The notes under the pieces: generated by a model
The model's input: the letters and a program-made list of their open reading frames with translations, nothing else
Told to the model about the DNA's origin: nothing
Database searches by the model: none
Program-made: the position numbers and the translations under genes
In this document: positions 32,879 to 41,756 of the stretch, piece by piece
Numbering within the stretch: the first letter of the stretch is position 1
Layout of the letters: each line of letters begins with the position of its first letter
Assembly (NCBI GenBank): GCA_003094555.1
Contig: NATW01000116.1
Location: 22,889-86,888 of the forward strand
Direction of reading: 5' to 3'
DNA from: a gamma proteobacterium symbiont of Ctena orbiculata
Lineage (GTDB): Bacteria; Pseudomonadota; Gammaproteobacteria; Chromatiales; Chromatiaceae
DNA: 64,000 bases

Positions 32879-33374
32879 AACTATCAAATCCTTGTTCATC
32901 AATTACTTGATTCAACAACGCGGATGATGCATCGAGGGCGCCCCTCGTACCGGCCTGTTGCTCGGCTTGAAGCAGCTGCCTGTAGAGCTGTGCGAAGTAA
33001 TCTACCGCTTGCTGATTCGGTTTTCTACGCACGGAGAAATATCCCACAATTTCATCATGCCTATTGAAATCGGGTGTTACATTTGCAAATACCCAGTAGT
33101 GATCACCATTTTTACATATGTTTTTCACATAGGCGAAACACTCATCACCTTTGGCGATGACATCCCAAAGCTTCTTGAAGATACCGCGAGGCATATCCGG
33201 ATGGCGAATGATATTATGCTGCTTGCCTAGCAGGTCCGCCTCAACGAATCCGCTAATGCGCATGAATTCCCGGTTAACATAGATTATCCTCCCATTGATA
33301 TCGGTTTTTGAAACGATAAATTCTTTGTTATTCAAAAATACTTCCCTGCCTGTGGGCACGATGTTTCCTTTCAT
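32853..33374 (-). CDS. Cytoplasmic Aer-type PAS protein, upstream copy
   Basis: A 173-residue soluble PAS protein paralogous to the one at 30891. It has [60 protein letters not shown] and [12 protein letters not shown], followed by a tail of about 50 residues ending [11 protein letters not shown]. It is the first gene of the minus-strand PAS-MCP-PAS unit and its 3' end overlaps the MCP start region by 26 bases, so translation is coupled. The PAS motifs are those of FAD- or haem-binding redox sensors in aerotaxis. Cofactor and partner are inferred from family and position. Confidence 0.82.
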   Translation of the reverse strand: MKGNIVPTGREVFLNNKEFIVSKTDINGRIIYVNREFMRISGFVEADLLGKQHNIIRHPDMPRGIFKKLWDVIAKGDECFAYVKNICKNGDHYWVFANVTPDFNRHDEIVGYFSVRRKPNQQAVDYFAQLYRQLLQAEQQAGTRGALDASSALLNQVIDEQGFDSYESFILSH

Positions 33375-33596
33375 TTCCCTTCCTTTTGAGTGTCAACTTT
33401 TCCTCTATACTCCAATCGGCCCTGTAGTATTTTATAGCGCCTGGCAAACGCGTAACTTTAACCCCGAATGGGCTAAAATGTGAGCGGTATTTCTCCCCCT
33501 AAAGAGGTAAAATTCATCACATCTCTTTGCAGCGGAACAGCCAGCAGATTGGCTAAAATAGACGCACTCAGCATAAATACTGGAGGTTGTAAGACC

Positions 33597-34310
33597 ATGC
33601 CGGGCCCACGAAACCTGTTTTTCTCTCTCCTCGCCTGCCTCAACCTGGCTGCATCGACATTCCCCCTGGCTGCAGAGGAGCAAAGTCTCCACTACGACCG
33701 CATTCAACTCCACAGCAGCGCTACGGCGGAAGTGGAGAACGACACCCTGATCGCGGTTCTCTATGCGCAGAAGGAGGGAAGTGATCCCGGAGTATTGACA
33801 GATAGCGTCAACCAACTGATCGCCCAGGCCATCAGCGAAGCAAAGGGCAGAGAAGGAATCAAGGTACAGACCCTGGGTTATCAGACCTCGCCGATCTATC
33901 AACAGCAGAGATTTACTGGCTGGCGCGTACGTCAATCGATCCGCCTGCAGAGTATGCACAGCGATAAACTGAGTATTTTACTCAACAAGCTGCAGTCAAC
34001 CCTGGCCCTGGAGTCCATCAGCTATGCAATCTCACCGGCACAGCGGGAAAAAGTGGAGGAGTCACTGACCCTGCAGGCGATCGATGCGTTCCGCCGACGC
34101 GCTGACTTGGTGACAAAGCAGTTCGGTCGCAGTCAGTACCGTCTGGTGGATATGACGATTCAGAGTTCGGACAGACCCATTCAACCAGTTCGTATGCGCG
34201 CCAGCATGATGGCCAGGGAGGGGGCCTCAACTGCGCCCACCCTCGCCGCCGGCAGCCAGACTCTGCGTATCGGAGTCACGGGAACAATCGAGCTCCAGAT
34301 AGAGCAGTAA
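33597..34310 (+). CDS. SIMPL-domain (DUF541) periplasmic protein
   Basis: A 237-residue exported protein. The ATG at 33597, 10 bases after GGAGG, gives a signal peptide (FFSLLACLNLAASTFPLAAEE). The mature part is a SIMPL domain: YDRIQLHSSATAEVENDTLIAVLYAQKEGSDPG at the start, LGYQTSPIYQQQRFTGWRVRQSIRLQSMHSDKLSILLNKLQ in the middle and a C-terminal strand GVTGTIELQIEQ. The family (E. coli YggE, Brucella BP26) is linked to oxidative stress tolerance and channel-like oligomers, but has no agreed biochemical function. It is monocistronic and is transcribed divergently from the PAS-MCP-PAS cluster. Confidence 0.85.
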   Translation: MPGPRNLFFSLLACLNLAASTFPLAAEEQSLHYDRIQLHSSATAEVENDTLIAVLYAQKEGSDPGVLTDSVNQLIAQAISEAKGREGIKVQTLGYQTSPIYQQQRFTGWRVRQSIRLQSMHSDKLSILLNKLQSTLALESISYAISPAQREKVEESLTLQAIDAFRRRADLVTKQFGRSQYRLVDMTIQSSDRPIQPVRMRASMMAREGASTAPTLAAGSQTLRIGVTGTIELQIEQ

Positions 34311-34597
34311 CCACCTAGGTTCAATACAAAGCATGGCGAAATCATCTAAAAATCAATTCCCCTAGGGCCTGTTAACACCAATCCAATGCACTCTGTTGTG
34401 CCTGAAAAAACCCCAATCAAGGCGCACCCCAAGGGCACTTCCTTCGGGGCGCAACCCGAAGGGCTGGGGCTGTTTTTTGTCACATTTATACAACTCCATG
34501 ACTTTTGAGTACTCAATTTTTAAATGTAATGGTCGCTAATGGAGTATTGAAGTAAGCAAAACCCCAGATAATCAATCCTGTCCAATCGAGAATCCAG
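34311..34597. repeat. Spacer with second copy of the CCCCAAGGGCACTTCCTTCG repeat
   Basis: The 23-base stretch 34426-34448 is identical to 22604-22626. Around it, A6CCCC (34405-34414) and GGGG-CTG-T6 (about 34467-34478) form the outer arms of a hairpin-like structure that could also end the SIMPL-gene transcript. No gene seen. Confidence 0.55.
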
Positions 34598-35725
34598 ATG
34601 TTTGGTATATCCAGTAAGAAACAACTATCCCAGTTACAAAAACAACTGGCGGAAAAAACCAATGAGATCGAATCGCAAGCTGCACAAATCGCCACACTCA
34701 AGGAACAGAATGAGGAATTGCATCAACGGATTGAAGAGGAGACGAATGGGTTCAAAATGCAGCAACAGGTGCTGGGGAACTTCTCCTCACTGAGTAACTC
34801 CTTCAATGAGCTTCAACACTCATTGTTGCAAACTGCGACGAATATAAAAGATGAAAAGGTCAATGCGATCCGCGGTTCTGAGATATCGACCCAGGCAATA
34901 GCCAGTGTCGAGGTAATGAACAGCGAAATCGAAAACGTAACCCAAATCTCCCAACAGAGTGCCGAGAGCGTCGACAAACTCGGTACCATTGCGGGAAATA
35001 TCAGTAATTTCGTCAGTATCATTCAAGGCATATCGGAGCAGACCAACCTGCTGGCGTTGAATGCGGCAATCGAGGCGGCCCGGGCAGGTGAGATGGGACG
35101 GGGATTTGCTGTAGTTGCGGATGAAGTTCGCAGTCTGGCTGGGCGTACCCGAGAAGCCACCACGGAGATTGCCGCCCTGGTCGACACCATTACCCAGGAG
35201 ACCAAGCAATCAATGGACACCATGGCCTCTGTGATGGATGTGACACACAACTTCCAGAATCAAGTATCTCAATCCATTGAAACATTCAAACAGCAGTTCG
35301 ATCTCTCTAAATCCATGGAAGCCGCCATCTCTTCTACCTCACTGCGCTCCTTTGTTGAACTGGCAAAATTCGACCACCTGGTTTTCAAGTTCGAGATCTA
35401 TAAGGCCTTCCTTGGTCTTACAGAGCTTCCTTCGAATTCACTCTCAGACCACAGAAACTGTCGCCTGGGCCAATGGTATTACCAGGGTGAAGGGGTCTCA
35501 TGCTTCTCCAATCTTCCTGGTTATCAGGATATCGAAGCCCCCCATCAACAGGTTCATAAATATGGTAAACAGGCTCTGATCGATCTTGAATCAGGAGATA
35601 TGCAAGCCGGTATTAATAATATCGCACTGATGGAAGAGACCAGCATGCAGGTGATTTCAAACCTGGAGAACCTCGCCCATGCCGCAGAATCTGATGCAGG
35701 CATTCTTTGCTCAGATGATCTATAG
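34598..35725 (+). CDS. Soluble methyl-accepting chemotaxis-type protein with CZB domain
   Basis: A 375-residue cytoplasmic chemoreceptor without TM helix. The N-terminus is a coiled coil (about 8-60: [24 protein letters not shown]). The signalling hairpin tip is at about 140-195 ([40 protein letters not shown]). The C-terminal CZB domain carries its first His in [14 protein letters not shown] and the core [14 protein letters not shown], followed by [11 protein letters not shown] domains bind zinc and in known cases sense zinc or hypochlorite. Together with the membrane MCP at 31427, which ends in the same domain, it suggests one chemotactic response to metal or oxidant. No periplasmic input exists. 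It is monocistronic and convergent with sufE. Confidence 0.87.
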   Translation: MFGISSKKQLSQLQKQLAEKTNEIESQAAQIATLKEQNEELHQRIEEETNGFKMQQQVLGNFSSLSNSFNELQHSLLQTATNIKDEKVNAIRGSEISTQAIASVEVMNSEIENVTQISQQSAESVDKLGTIAGNISNFVSIIQGISEQTNLLALNAAIEAARAGEMGRGFAVVADEVRSLAGRTREATTEIAALVDTITQETKQSMDTMASVMDVTHNFQNQVSQSIETFKQQFDLSKSMEAAISSTSLRSFVELAKFDHLVFKFEIYKAFLGLTELPSNSLSDHRNCRLGQWYYQGEGVSCFSNLPGYQDIEAPHQQVHKYGKQALIDLESGDMQAGINNIALMEETSMQVISNLENLAHAAESDAGILCSDDL

Positions 35726-35752
35726 CACATTCCGCGAAGGCAAAGGTACGTG

Positions 35753-36205
35753 CTAAGAGAATGCACTCGACTCGAATTTTGATGGCTCAACTTTCGAGAG
35801 GGCTTCGGCCCTCTCGATCATTTTCTCCTTGATCGCATAGATACCCACATGCCGGTTAGGACTGAGATGCTCCTCGAGTTTCAGGCGTCTGAATAGTGAA
35901 TCCACATCCATCGAACAGATCTCGTTCAGGGTGCGATATGAAAGCAGGTCTATCAAAAGAGCAAGCACTCCTTTGATGATCGCAGTATCGCAATCACCTT
36001 TAAAATAGATCAGCGAGGAATCGCCTTTCTCCCGATGTGCGGATACATGTACGGTGCTCATGCAGGGTTTGACCCAGTTCTCTTCCACCTTCAACGCATC
36101 CGGCATGGGTAGCAGAGACTCTCCCAACTCAATGAGATATTGATAACGTGCGTCCCAATCGTCAAAAAAATCAAAATTCTCCACAATTTCGTCAATATCA
36201 ATCAT
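35753..36205 (-). CDS. sufE: SufE sulfur acceptor
   Basis: A 150-residue protein of the SufE/CsdE family. The ATG at 36205, with GGAG 6 bases before it, is used rather than the TTG at 36217. The active cysteine is C48 in WVKPCMSTVHV, where the family normally reads VxGCQSxV. The ending with HLSPNRHVGIYAIKEKMIERA is typical. SufE takes persulfide sulfur from the cysteine desulfurase SufS and passes it to the SufBCD scaffold. It is the last gene of the minus-strand suf operon. It is odd that no SufS gene is present in the operon or window. The surrounding motif differs slightly (KPCMS), but the Cys and fold residues are kept. Confidence 0.85.
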   Translation of the reverse strand: MIDIDEIVENFDFFDDWDARYQYLIELGESLLPMPDALKVEENWVKPCMSTVHVSAHREKGDSSLIYFKGDCDTAIIKGVLALLIDLLSYRTLNEICSMDVDSLFRRLKLEEHLSPNRHVGIYAIKEKMIERAEALSKVEPSKFESSAFS

Positions 36206-36233
36206 CCAGCTCTCCAAACATTAAGCCAGTTGT

Positions 36234-36560
36234 TCACACACTGAACGACTCACCACAACCACACTGATCCTTTATATTCGGATTGATAAACTCGAACCCT
36301 TCGTTGAGCATATTCGCCTTGACATAATCCACTGTCATCCCGTCGAGCATCGGCAGGCTCTCAACATCGACAACTATCTTCACACCCTGGGATTCGAACA
36401 ATCGATCCTCATCTTCCACCTGTTCCGCATAGTCGACTACATAAGCAAAACCGGTGCAGCCACTCTTCCTGGTACCCAGACGTAAACCAATTGCCCCGTC
36501 TCGATGTGACAACATCGATTTGACATGCCCAGCGGCACTCTCTGTCAGTTGAATTGCCAT
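36234..36560 (-). CDS. sufA: A-type Fe-S carrier SufA/ErpA-like
   Basis: A 108-residue A-type carrier. The three cluster-binding cysteines are visible: C35 in RKSGCTGFAY, and C100 and C102 in DQCGCGESFSV. The start is the second in-frame Met (36560), preceded by AGAGG; a first Met two codons earlier is possible. SufA accepts [4Fe-4S] or [2Fe-2S] clusters from SufBCD and hands them to apoproteins. It lies between sufT and sufE, 28 bases before sufE, in the suf operon. From sequence alone SufA, IscA and ErpA cannot be fully separated; the operon position supports SufA. Confidence 0.87.
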   Translation of the reverse strand: MAIQLTESAAGHVKSMLSHRDGAIGLRLGTRKSGCTGFAYVVDYAEQVEDEDRLFESQGVKIVVDVESLPMLDGMTVDYVKANMLNEGFEFINPNIKDQCGCGESFSV

Positions 36561-36566
36561 ACACAC

Positions 36567-36794
36567 CTCTCTAACAAGCTAATCCTAGGAGCTCAAACAG
36601 CTTGGGATCTACTATGAACCAGCCATTTCATAACTGAGCTCTTACAATATTGAGTTTTGAGTTATAAGTTTTGAGTGGACGTGTCATAAATAACTCAAAA
36701 CTAAAAACTCATAACTAAAAACTTTTCAGCGCCTGCATGATATAAACAACCACCTTCCGAGAACTGGCCCAGCCGCCTTGTCTGTAATATTTCT
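36567..36794. repeat. A-rich repeated spacer within the suf operon
   Basis: 228 bases between sufT and sufA containing AACTCAAAACTAAAAACT-type repeats (about 36688-36727) and an imperfect inverted copy (about 36652-36673). A near-identical stretch at 56275-56314 also precedes the end of a minus-strand gene and ends in the same TTCAGC-like sequence. No gene. Confidence 0.5.
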
Positions 36795-37121
36795 TTAAAG
36801 CAGTCCGAGCTGAAACTTGGCTTCTTCACTCAGCCGCTCCTGGCTCCAGGGAGGCTGCCACACCACCCTGACGGTGGCATCCGTGACCCCTGGTACCGCA
36901 TCGATCACCCTGCCAACCTCGTGTGGCAAGGTGCCTGCGACCGGGCAGGCAGGAGCAGTCAGTGTCATGTCCACCTCTACCCTGCCCTGAGCATCCACTT
37001 CCAGGCGATAGATCAAACCCAAGTCATAGATGTTAACCGGTATCTCCGGATCATAAATAGTACTCAAGGCCTCGATCAACGCTTCACGAGTGGGTAGTGT
37101 TCCACTGTTTGGTTCACTCAC
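36795..37121 (-). CDS. sufT: SufT-like (DUF59/MIP18) Fe-S maturation protein
   Basis: A 108-residue DUF59/MIP18-type protein. Signatures are the segment STIYDPEIPVNIYDLGLIYRLEV, the motif MTLTAPACPVAGTLPHEVGRVI with the conserved Cys, and the C-terminal WQPPWSQERLSEEAKFQLGLL, which is the ending of SufT/PaaD-type proteins. GTG at 37121 is the start, 8 bases after AAGG. SufT proteins assist delivery of [4Fe-4S] clusters. It lies in the suf operon, 53 bases downstream of sufD; in related bacteria sufS normally lies here. The DUF59 fold is clear. Its role in this operon is from synteny. Confidence 0.86.
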   Translation of the reverse strand: MSEPNSGTLPTREALIEALSTIYDPEIPVNIYDLGLIYRLEVDAQGRVEVDMTLTAPACPVAGTLPHEVGRVIDAVPGVTDATVRVVWQPPWSQERLSEEAKFQLGLL

Positions 37122-37174
37122 TTGCCAACACCTTCATTCACTTATTCGGCCGGTTGAGTTCTGCCGTCTGAAAC

Positions 37175-38476
37175 TCAAAACCGCATCCTGCGTGCAATAT
37201 CATTGCCGACCTGTTCACGTAGGGATTCTGTCTCAAACTTGTCGATGATTTCGCTGGCAAAACCGAGACACAACAGGCGCCGTGCATGAAGCTCATCTAT
37301 TCCCCGGGAGCGTAGATAGAACAGCGCTTGTTCATCCAACTGCCCGACAGTCGTACCGTGACTGCACTGTACATCATCGGCCAGGATGACCAATTGCGGT
37401 TTGGTATCGACCTCGGCCCTGTTGGAAAGCATCAGATTGGCATTATGCAGCTCCGCCTGACTCTTCTGTGCATCGGCCCTCACCCGGATCAAACCATCAA
37501 ACACCGCCCTTCCGGCTCCATACAGAATACCTTTGAAATTCTCACGGCTGTTGCAACGGGGCACCTCATGATCAATATCCAGGTGGCAATCGGTCATCTG
37601 ACCATCACCCGCCAAGTAGAGACCGTCAACCTCACACACCGCCCCCTCACCTGAGAAACTGCTATGCAGATGGGTGCGTGACCATACCCCGCCCAAGGCG
37701 GCGCTCACACCCGCATAGTGGGCACCACTCCTCAAACCAACATGCAGATCACACAGATGGTAGGCATGACTGCTCTCCTGTTGTACCCGTTGGTGGTTCA
37801 GGGTTGCCCCCTGAGCCAGGTTGATCTCGAAAACGATATTGTTGAAGTAGTCATTCTCATCGCCTGCATTCAGATAGCGTTCTATGAGGCTGAATGACGC
37901 ATCCGCCTCCACCTCGATCAGATGACGTATCTGGCTTGCATGCCCGGTTCTCTCTGCGGTTGTTATGTGCAACAACTCAATGGGTTGTTCAATCACAACA
38001 CCCGGTGATAGTTGGATCACGGCACCATCCTGATAGGTCGCCATGTTGATGGCGGCAAAGGCGTGCTCCCCCATACCGGAGAGGTTACCCACCGATCTGA
38101 GCACCGACTGATCAGCAGTGGCCATCGCGGTACGCAGGCTTTGGATCTTAAAACCAGGCTGTTCGCCGCCTGAGGACAGTCCCGGGTGGTAGATACCGTC
38201 TACAAACACCAGGCGTGCCGCCATCGGCTCTTCAAGCATCTCATTGATGGCGACATCGGCAGGCGAAGTTTGCGCATGGGGTGTTGATATATACCCCTTT
38301 TGCAACAATCCCTCCACACTCGTATAGCGCCAGGCCTCTTGGCGGGTATTGGGAAAACCCAGTTTGACCATCCGTTCCAGCGCAGCCTGACGCTGCTCGA
38401 TGAGCCAATCCCCTTGCTGTTGGGGCAGGCCATCGATGCTAAGCTGTAGCGTATCTCGGCAGCTGTGCAGATTCAT
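37175..38476 (-). CDS. sufD: SufD Fe-S scaffold subunit
   Basis: A 433-residue SufD. Features are an N-terminal helical part with AWRYTSVEGLLQKG (the SufD entry motif), then the right-handed parallel beta-helix core from about residue 150 to 400 (HITTAERTGHASQIRHLIEVEADASFSLIERY, HLDIDHEVPRCNSRENFKGILYGAGRAVFDGLIRV). The conserved His in DVQCSHGTTVGQLDEQALFYLRSRG lies at the SufB-SufD interface. The last segment is RMRF. It forms the SufBC2D complex that assembles Fe-S clusters under iron limitation or oxidative stress. Its start overlaps the sufC stop by 4 bases, so sufC-sufD are coupled. Confidence 0.93.
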   Translation of the reverse strand: MNLHSCRDTLQLSIDGLPQQQGDWLIEQRQAALERMVKLGFPNTRQEAWRYTSVEGLLQKGYISTPHAQTSPADVAINEMLEEPMAARLVFVDGIYHPGLSSGGEQPGFKIQSLRTAMATADQSVLRSVGNLSGMGEHAFAAINMATYQDGAVIQLSPGVVIEQPIELLHITTAERTGHASQIRHLIEVEADASFSLIERYLNAGDENDYFNNIVFEINLAQGATLNHQRVQQESSHAYHLCDLHVGLRSGAHYAGVSAALGGVWSRTHLHSSFSGEGAVCEVDGLYLAGDGQMTDCHLDIDHEVPRCNSRENFKGILYGAGRAVFDGLIRVRADAQKSQAELHNANLMLSNRAEVDTKPQLVILADDVQCSHGTTVGQLDEQALFYLRSRGIDELHARRLLCLGFASEIIDKFETESLREQVGNDIARRMRF

Positions 38477-39225
38477 GCCGCCTCCTCATCCAGCAGCCAG
38501 CCATAACCCTTCTCTTCCAACTCCAAGGCCAACTCCTTGCCACCGGAACGAATGATACGGCCAGCGGCCAGGACATGGACAAAGTCGGGTTGAATATAGT
38601 CCAGCAGCCGCTGATAGTGGGTCACCACCAGTAACGCCCGTTCTTTGGAACGCAACATGTTCACGCCATCCGCAACTGTTCGCAACGCATCGATATCGAG
38701 TCCCGAATCGGTCTCATCCATAATCGCCAGTCGAGGCTCAAGCATGACCATCTGCAAAATCTCGTTACGCTTTTTTTCACCCCCCGAGAACCCGGCATTC
38801 ACAGAGCGTTTCAGCAGTTTCTCATCCAGCTTAACCTGTTTGGCTCTGGCTCGTACCAGTTTCATGAAGTTGACCGCGTTGATCTCCTCCTCGCCATTCG
38901 CCTTGCGTATGGCATTCATCGATTCCCGCAAAAAGGTCATATTGTTCACACCGGGCAACTCCACCGGATATTGCATTGCCAGGAACAGGCCTCTATGGGA
39001 CCGCTCTTCGACCTTAAGATCCAGCAGATTCTCACCCATGTAACTCACTTCGCCGTCGGTTACACGATAGCCATCCCGTCCAGCAAGGATATGAGCCAGG
39101 GTGCTTTTACCTGATCCGTTGGGCCCCATGATGGCATGCACCTCACCCGCATTGATGTGTAGATCGATCCCTTTCAGGATCGTCTTATCTTCCACACTGG
39201 CGTGGAAATTCTTTATCGTTAACAT
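38473..39225 (-). CDS. sufC: SufC Fe-S assembly ATPase
   Basis: A 250-residue ABC-type ATPase. Walker A is GPNGSGKSTLAHILAG, the SufC-specific region is SHRGLFLAMQYPVELPGVNNMTFLR, the signature-like motif is SGGEKKRNEILQM, Walker B is LAIMDETDSGLDIDALR and the H-loop is VTHYQRLLDYI. The Q/K residues of the SufC-type signature (SGGEKKR rather than SGGQQQR) separate it from transporters. Its ATP hydrolysis drives the structural changes in SufB and SufD during cluster assembly. It lies between sufB (35-base gap upstream) and sufD (4-base overlap). Confidence 0.95.
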   Translation of the reverse strand: MLTIKNFHASVEDKTILKGIDLHINAGEVHAIMGPNGSGKSTLAHILAGRDGYRVTDGEVSYMGENLLDLKVEERSHRGLFLAMQYPVELPGVNNMTFLRESMNAIRKANGEEEINAVNFMKLVRARAKQVKLDEKLLKRSVNAGFSGGEKKRNEILQMVMLEPRLAIMDETDSGLDIDALRTVADGVNMLRSKERALLVVTHYQRLLDYIQPDFVHVLAAGRIIRSGGKELALELEEKGYGWLLDEEAA

Positions 39226-39260
39226 CGAAACCTCACCTGTTAATTACCATCCTGAATGCC

Positions 39261-40706
39261 TCAACCCACTGCGCCTTCCAGGCTCACCGCAAGCAGTTTC
39301 TGCGCCTCGACAGCAAACTCCATCGGCAGTTCATTGAAGACCTCTTTACAGAAACCATTGATGATCATCGACACCGCATCCTCATCCGTGAGCCCCCGTT
39401 GCCGGCAGTAGAAGAGCTGATCCTCACTTACCTTTGACGTGGTTGCCTCATGCTCCACCTGGGCGGTAGGGTTCTTCACCTCGATATAGGGAAAGGTATG
39501 GGCGCTACAACGGTCACCGATCAGCAGGGAATCACATTGGGTGTGATTGCGTGCGTTCTCCGCCTTGGCCGCGATTCTCACCAGGCCCCGGTAGGCATTG
39601 CTGCCCTGCATCGCCGAGATACCCTTGGACACGATCATGCTGCGGCTGTTGTTGCCGATGTGAATCATCTTGGTACCGGTATCCGCCTGCTGCCGACCCT
39701 TGGTCACAGCCACTGAATAGAACTCACCCACACTGTCATCCCCACGCAGGATACAGCTGGGATACTTCCAGGTGACTGCAGACCCTGTTTCGACCTGGGT
39801 CCAGGAGATATGCGCACGGTCACCACGGCAATCACCCCGCTTGGTCACGAAGTTATAGATTCCACCACGCCCCTCACTGTCACCCGGGTACCAGTTTTGC
39901 ACCGTCGAATACTTGATTTTCGCATCCGCCATCGCCACCAATTCCACCACAGCGGCATGCAGTTGATTTTCATCCCGCATCGGTGCGGTACAACCTTCCA
40001 GGTAGCTTACCTGGCTTGCCTCTTCGGCGATGATGAGGGTACGTTCGAACTGTCCTGTCTGCGCCTCGTTGATACGGAAATAGGTAGACAACTCCATCGG
40101 GCAACAGACACCCTTGGGTATGTAGACAAAGGTACCGTCACTGAATACCGCACTGTTCAGAGCGGCAAAGAAGTTGTCTTTGTAGGGAACCACCGTACCC
40201 ATGTACCGCTGTACGAGTTCCGGATATTCGCGAATCGCCTCCGACATGGAACAGAAGATTACACCCGCTTCAGCCAAGGTCTCGCGAAATGTGGTCACCA
40301 CCGAAACGCTGTCAAAGACCGCATCCACCGCCACCCCGGCTAGCGCCTTCTGCTCGTCAAGAGGTATCCCCAGCTTTTCGTAGGTGGCCAAAAGGTCCTG
40401 ATCCACCTCGTCGAGACTCGCCAGTTGAGGCTTTTTCTTCGGTGAGGAGTAGTAGGAGATGGCCTGAAAGTCGATCGCGGGATGACGAATCGCCGCCCAG
40501 TCCGGCTGCTGCATGCCCAACCAGTGGTGATAGGCTTGGAGTCGCTTTTCAAGCATCCAATCGGGCTCGTCTTTGCGTGCCGAAATGGTACGAATGACAG
40601 TTTCATCCAAGCCGGGTGGCAGGGTATCCGATTCGATCTCAGTGACGAATCCCTCGGTATAACCCGACTGTATAAGACCTTCTACGTTGCTATCGGCTAG
40701 GCCCAT
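39261..40706 (-). CDS. sufB: SufB Fe-S scaffold subunit
   Basis: A 481-residue SufB. The N-terminus has [20 protein letters not shown] and a motif [14 protein letters not shown]. The beta-helix core holds the cluster-assembly residues, including [10 protein letters not shown] and [27 protein letters not shown], and the conserved Cys in [25 protein letters not shown]. The end shows [27 protein letters not shown] and the helix [27 protein letters not shown] 8 bases before the ATG at 40706 supports the start. It is the first gene of a minus-strand operon sufB-C-D-T-A-E, with an IscR-like operator 125-149 bases upstream. Confidence 0.95.
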   Translation of the reverse strand: MGLADSNVEGLIQSGYTEGFVTEIESDTLPPGLDETVIRTISARKDEPDWMLEKRLQAYHHWLGMQQPDWAAIRHPAIDFQAISYYSSPKKKPQLASLDEVDQDLLATYEKLGIPLDEQKALAGVAVDAVFDSVSVVTTFRETLAEAGVIFCSMSEAIREYPELVQRYMGTVVPYKDNFFAALNSAVFSDGTFVYIPKGVCCPMELSTYFRINEAQTGQFERTLIIAEEASQVSYLEGCTAPMRDENQLHAAVVELVAMADAKIKYSTVQNWYPGDSEGRGGIYNFVTKRGDCRGDRAHISWTQVETGSAVTWKYPSCILRGDDSVGEFYSVAVTKGRQQADTGTKMIHIGNNSRSMIVSKGISAMQGSNAYRGLVRIAAKAENARNHTQCDSLLIGDRCSAHTFPYIEVKNPTAQVEHEATTSKVSEDQLFYCRQRGLTDEDAVSMIINGFCKEVFNELPMEFAVEAQKLLAVSLEGAVG

Positions 40707-41015
40707 TTCACATCTCCACTAAGATAGACCGTCATGGCTGATCGAGCACAGGAGGTTTGGGATAAATATTGCGGGAATAGGTTCATTTTCACTACCCTTG
40801 GCCAGCATTGGCCGACTACGGAAACTGCAATAACACAGTAATATAGTCAGGTATTGTAATTTGCAAGGGTTATACCCAAGAGAAATTCAAGGTAATCACT
40901 GCCGCCAAATTGAGCAGTTAAAAAGAAAATCATGAAAAACAAGTACTAAAGGAAAAAAACACTCATCTATCTGGGTCTCATACCCCAGTTGCGCGATGGT
41001 TTCCCGGTGACCTGA
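40707..41015. other. Intergenic region upstream of sufB
   Basis: 309 bases between the suf operon and the unknown minus-strand gene at 41016. It holds the IscR-like site and is AT-rich at 40860-40975. No protein or RNA gene is evident. Confidence 0.5.
40831..40855 (-). promoter_or_regulatory. IscR type-1-like operator upstream of sufB
   Basis: Read on the minus strand, the 25-mer begins ATACCTGACTATATTACTG and matches the published IscR type 1 pattern (ATASYYGACTRwwwYAGTCRRSTAT) at about 19 or 20 of 25 positions, with the first half (ATASYYGACTR) complete. It overlaps a possible promoter (TTGCAA, 15 bases, TATATT). Regulation by IscR is inferred; no iscR gene is in the window. Confidence 0.55.
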
Positions 41016-41693
41016 TCAGGCGTCGAGTATGGTTTTGACACCCTCTGAAACCAGTCTTTCGTAGAGGAATTTCTGTTTGCCGTCGAGATCGACACCCATC
41101 CCGCTGAGCATGGCAAACAGATCATCGATAATGATCTCTGAGATGTGCTGCCCATTGTGCAGCGAGCCCTCAAGGTCGTTGTTCATGGCCAGCATACAGG
41201 CGAGCGCCCCAATCACCTTCAGGGTAACCTCATCCTTGACAATAATTGGCTTGGAGTGAGATTCCGATTCCGGGAGCTGAATACCATATTCATCGCACAC
41301 GCGGCTTAAATCGGAGTGAATGAAGTGGATCTCATTCGGGTAATTGAACTCATTATCCAGTTCACCCTTTCCCTCACCAATGACAAGCTCTTCGTCGAAA
41401 ACCAAAAACTTCTGAAACAGATCTTCACGAACCACACCATTGATGGTGATGTTATGATCGATGATGGCACTGCTGTAGGTGACGGGGAGCTGCTTGTGCA
41501 GCTCACTGACATCGGTGGGATAGAGTTTTAGATAACCATCCACATAGACCCTGTCGAAATTCCCGCTCTCCACCTCAACGGAAGCAAATCCATTGAAATG
41601 AAAATAGAGTTCGTCGAGCTCCTTCAGGAAACGGCTGTCACCGACATATTCACAGGCCTGTGCCCAACTGTAGAAGATTCCCTGTTCGTTCAT
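41016..41693 (-). CDS. Conserved-looking cytoplasmic protein of unknown function
   Basis: A 225-residue soluble, acidic protein that I do not recognise. It has no signal peptide or TM helix. The N-terminal half has alternating strands (YFHFNGFASVEVESGNFDRVYVDGYLKLYP), then SAIIDHNITINGVVREDLFQKFLVFDEELVIGEGKG, which looks like a small beta domain. The C-terminal half is helical (VTLKVIGALACMLAMNNDLEGSLHNG, IIIDDLFAMLSGMGVDLDGKQKFLYERLVSEG). The ATG at 41693 has AAGG close upstream. It lies between sdaA (64 bases upstream) and the suf operon on the same strand, but there is no sign of shared function. Protein-like composition and codon usage make it a credible gene. Confidence 0.7.
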   Translation of the reverse strand: MNEQGIFYSWAQACEYVGDSRFLKELDELYFHFNGFASVEVESGNFDRVYVDGYLKLYPTDVSELHKQLPVTYSSAIIDHNITINGVVREDLFQKFLVFDEELVIGEGKGELDNEFNYPNEIHFIHSDLSRVCDEYGIQLPESESHSKPIIVKDEVTLKVIGALACMLAMNNDLEGSLHNGQHISEIIIDDLFAMLSGMGVDLDGKQKFLYERLVSEGVKTILDA

Positions 41694-41756
41694 GAGCCTT
41701 ATCTAACATCCTTTATGGGTCAGATTCAACATATTCATTCCTGCCATGTACCAATT

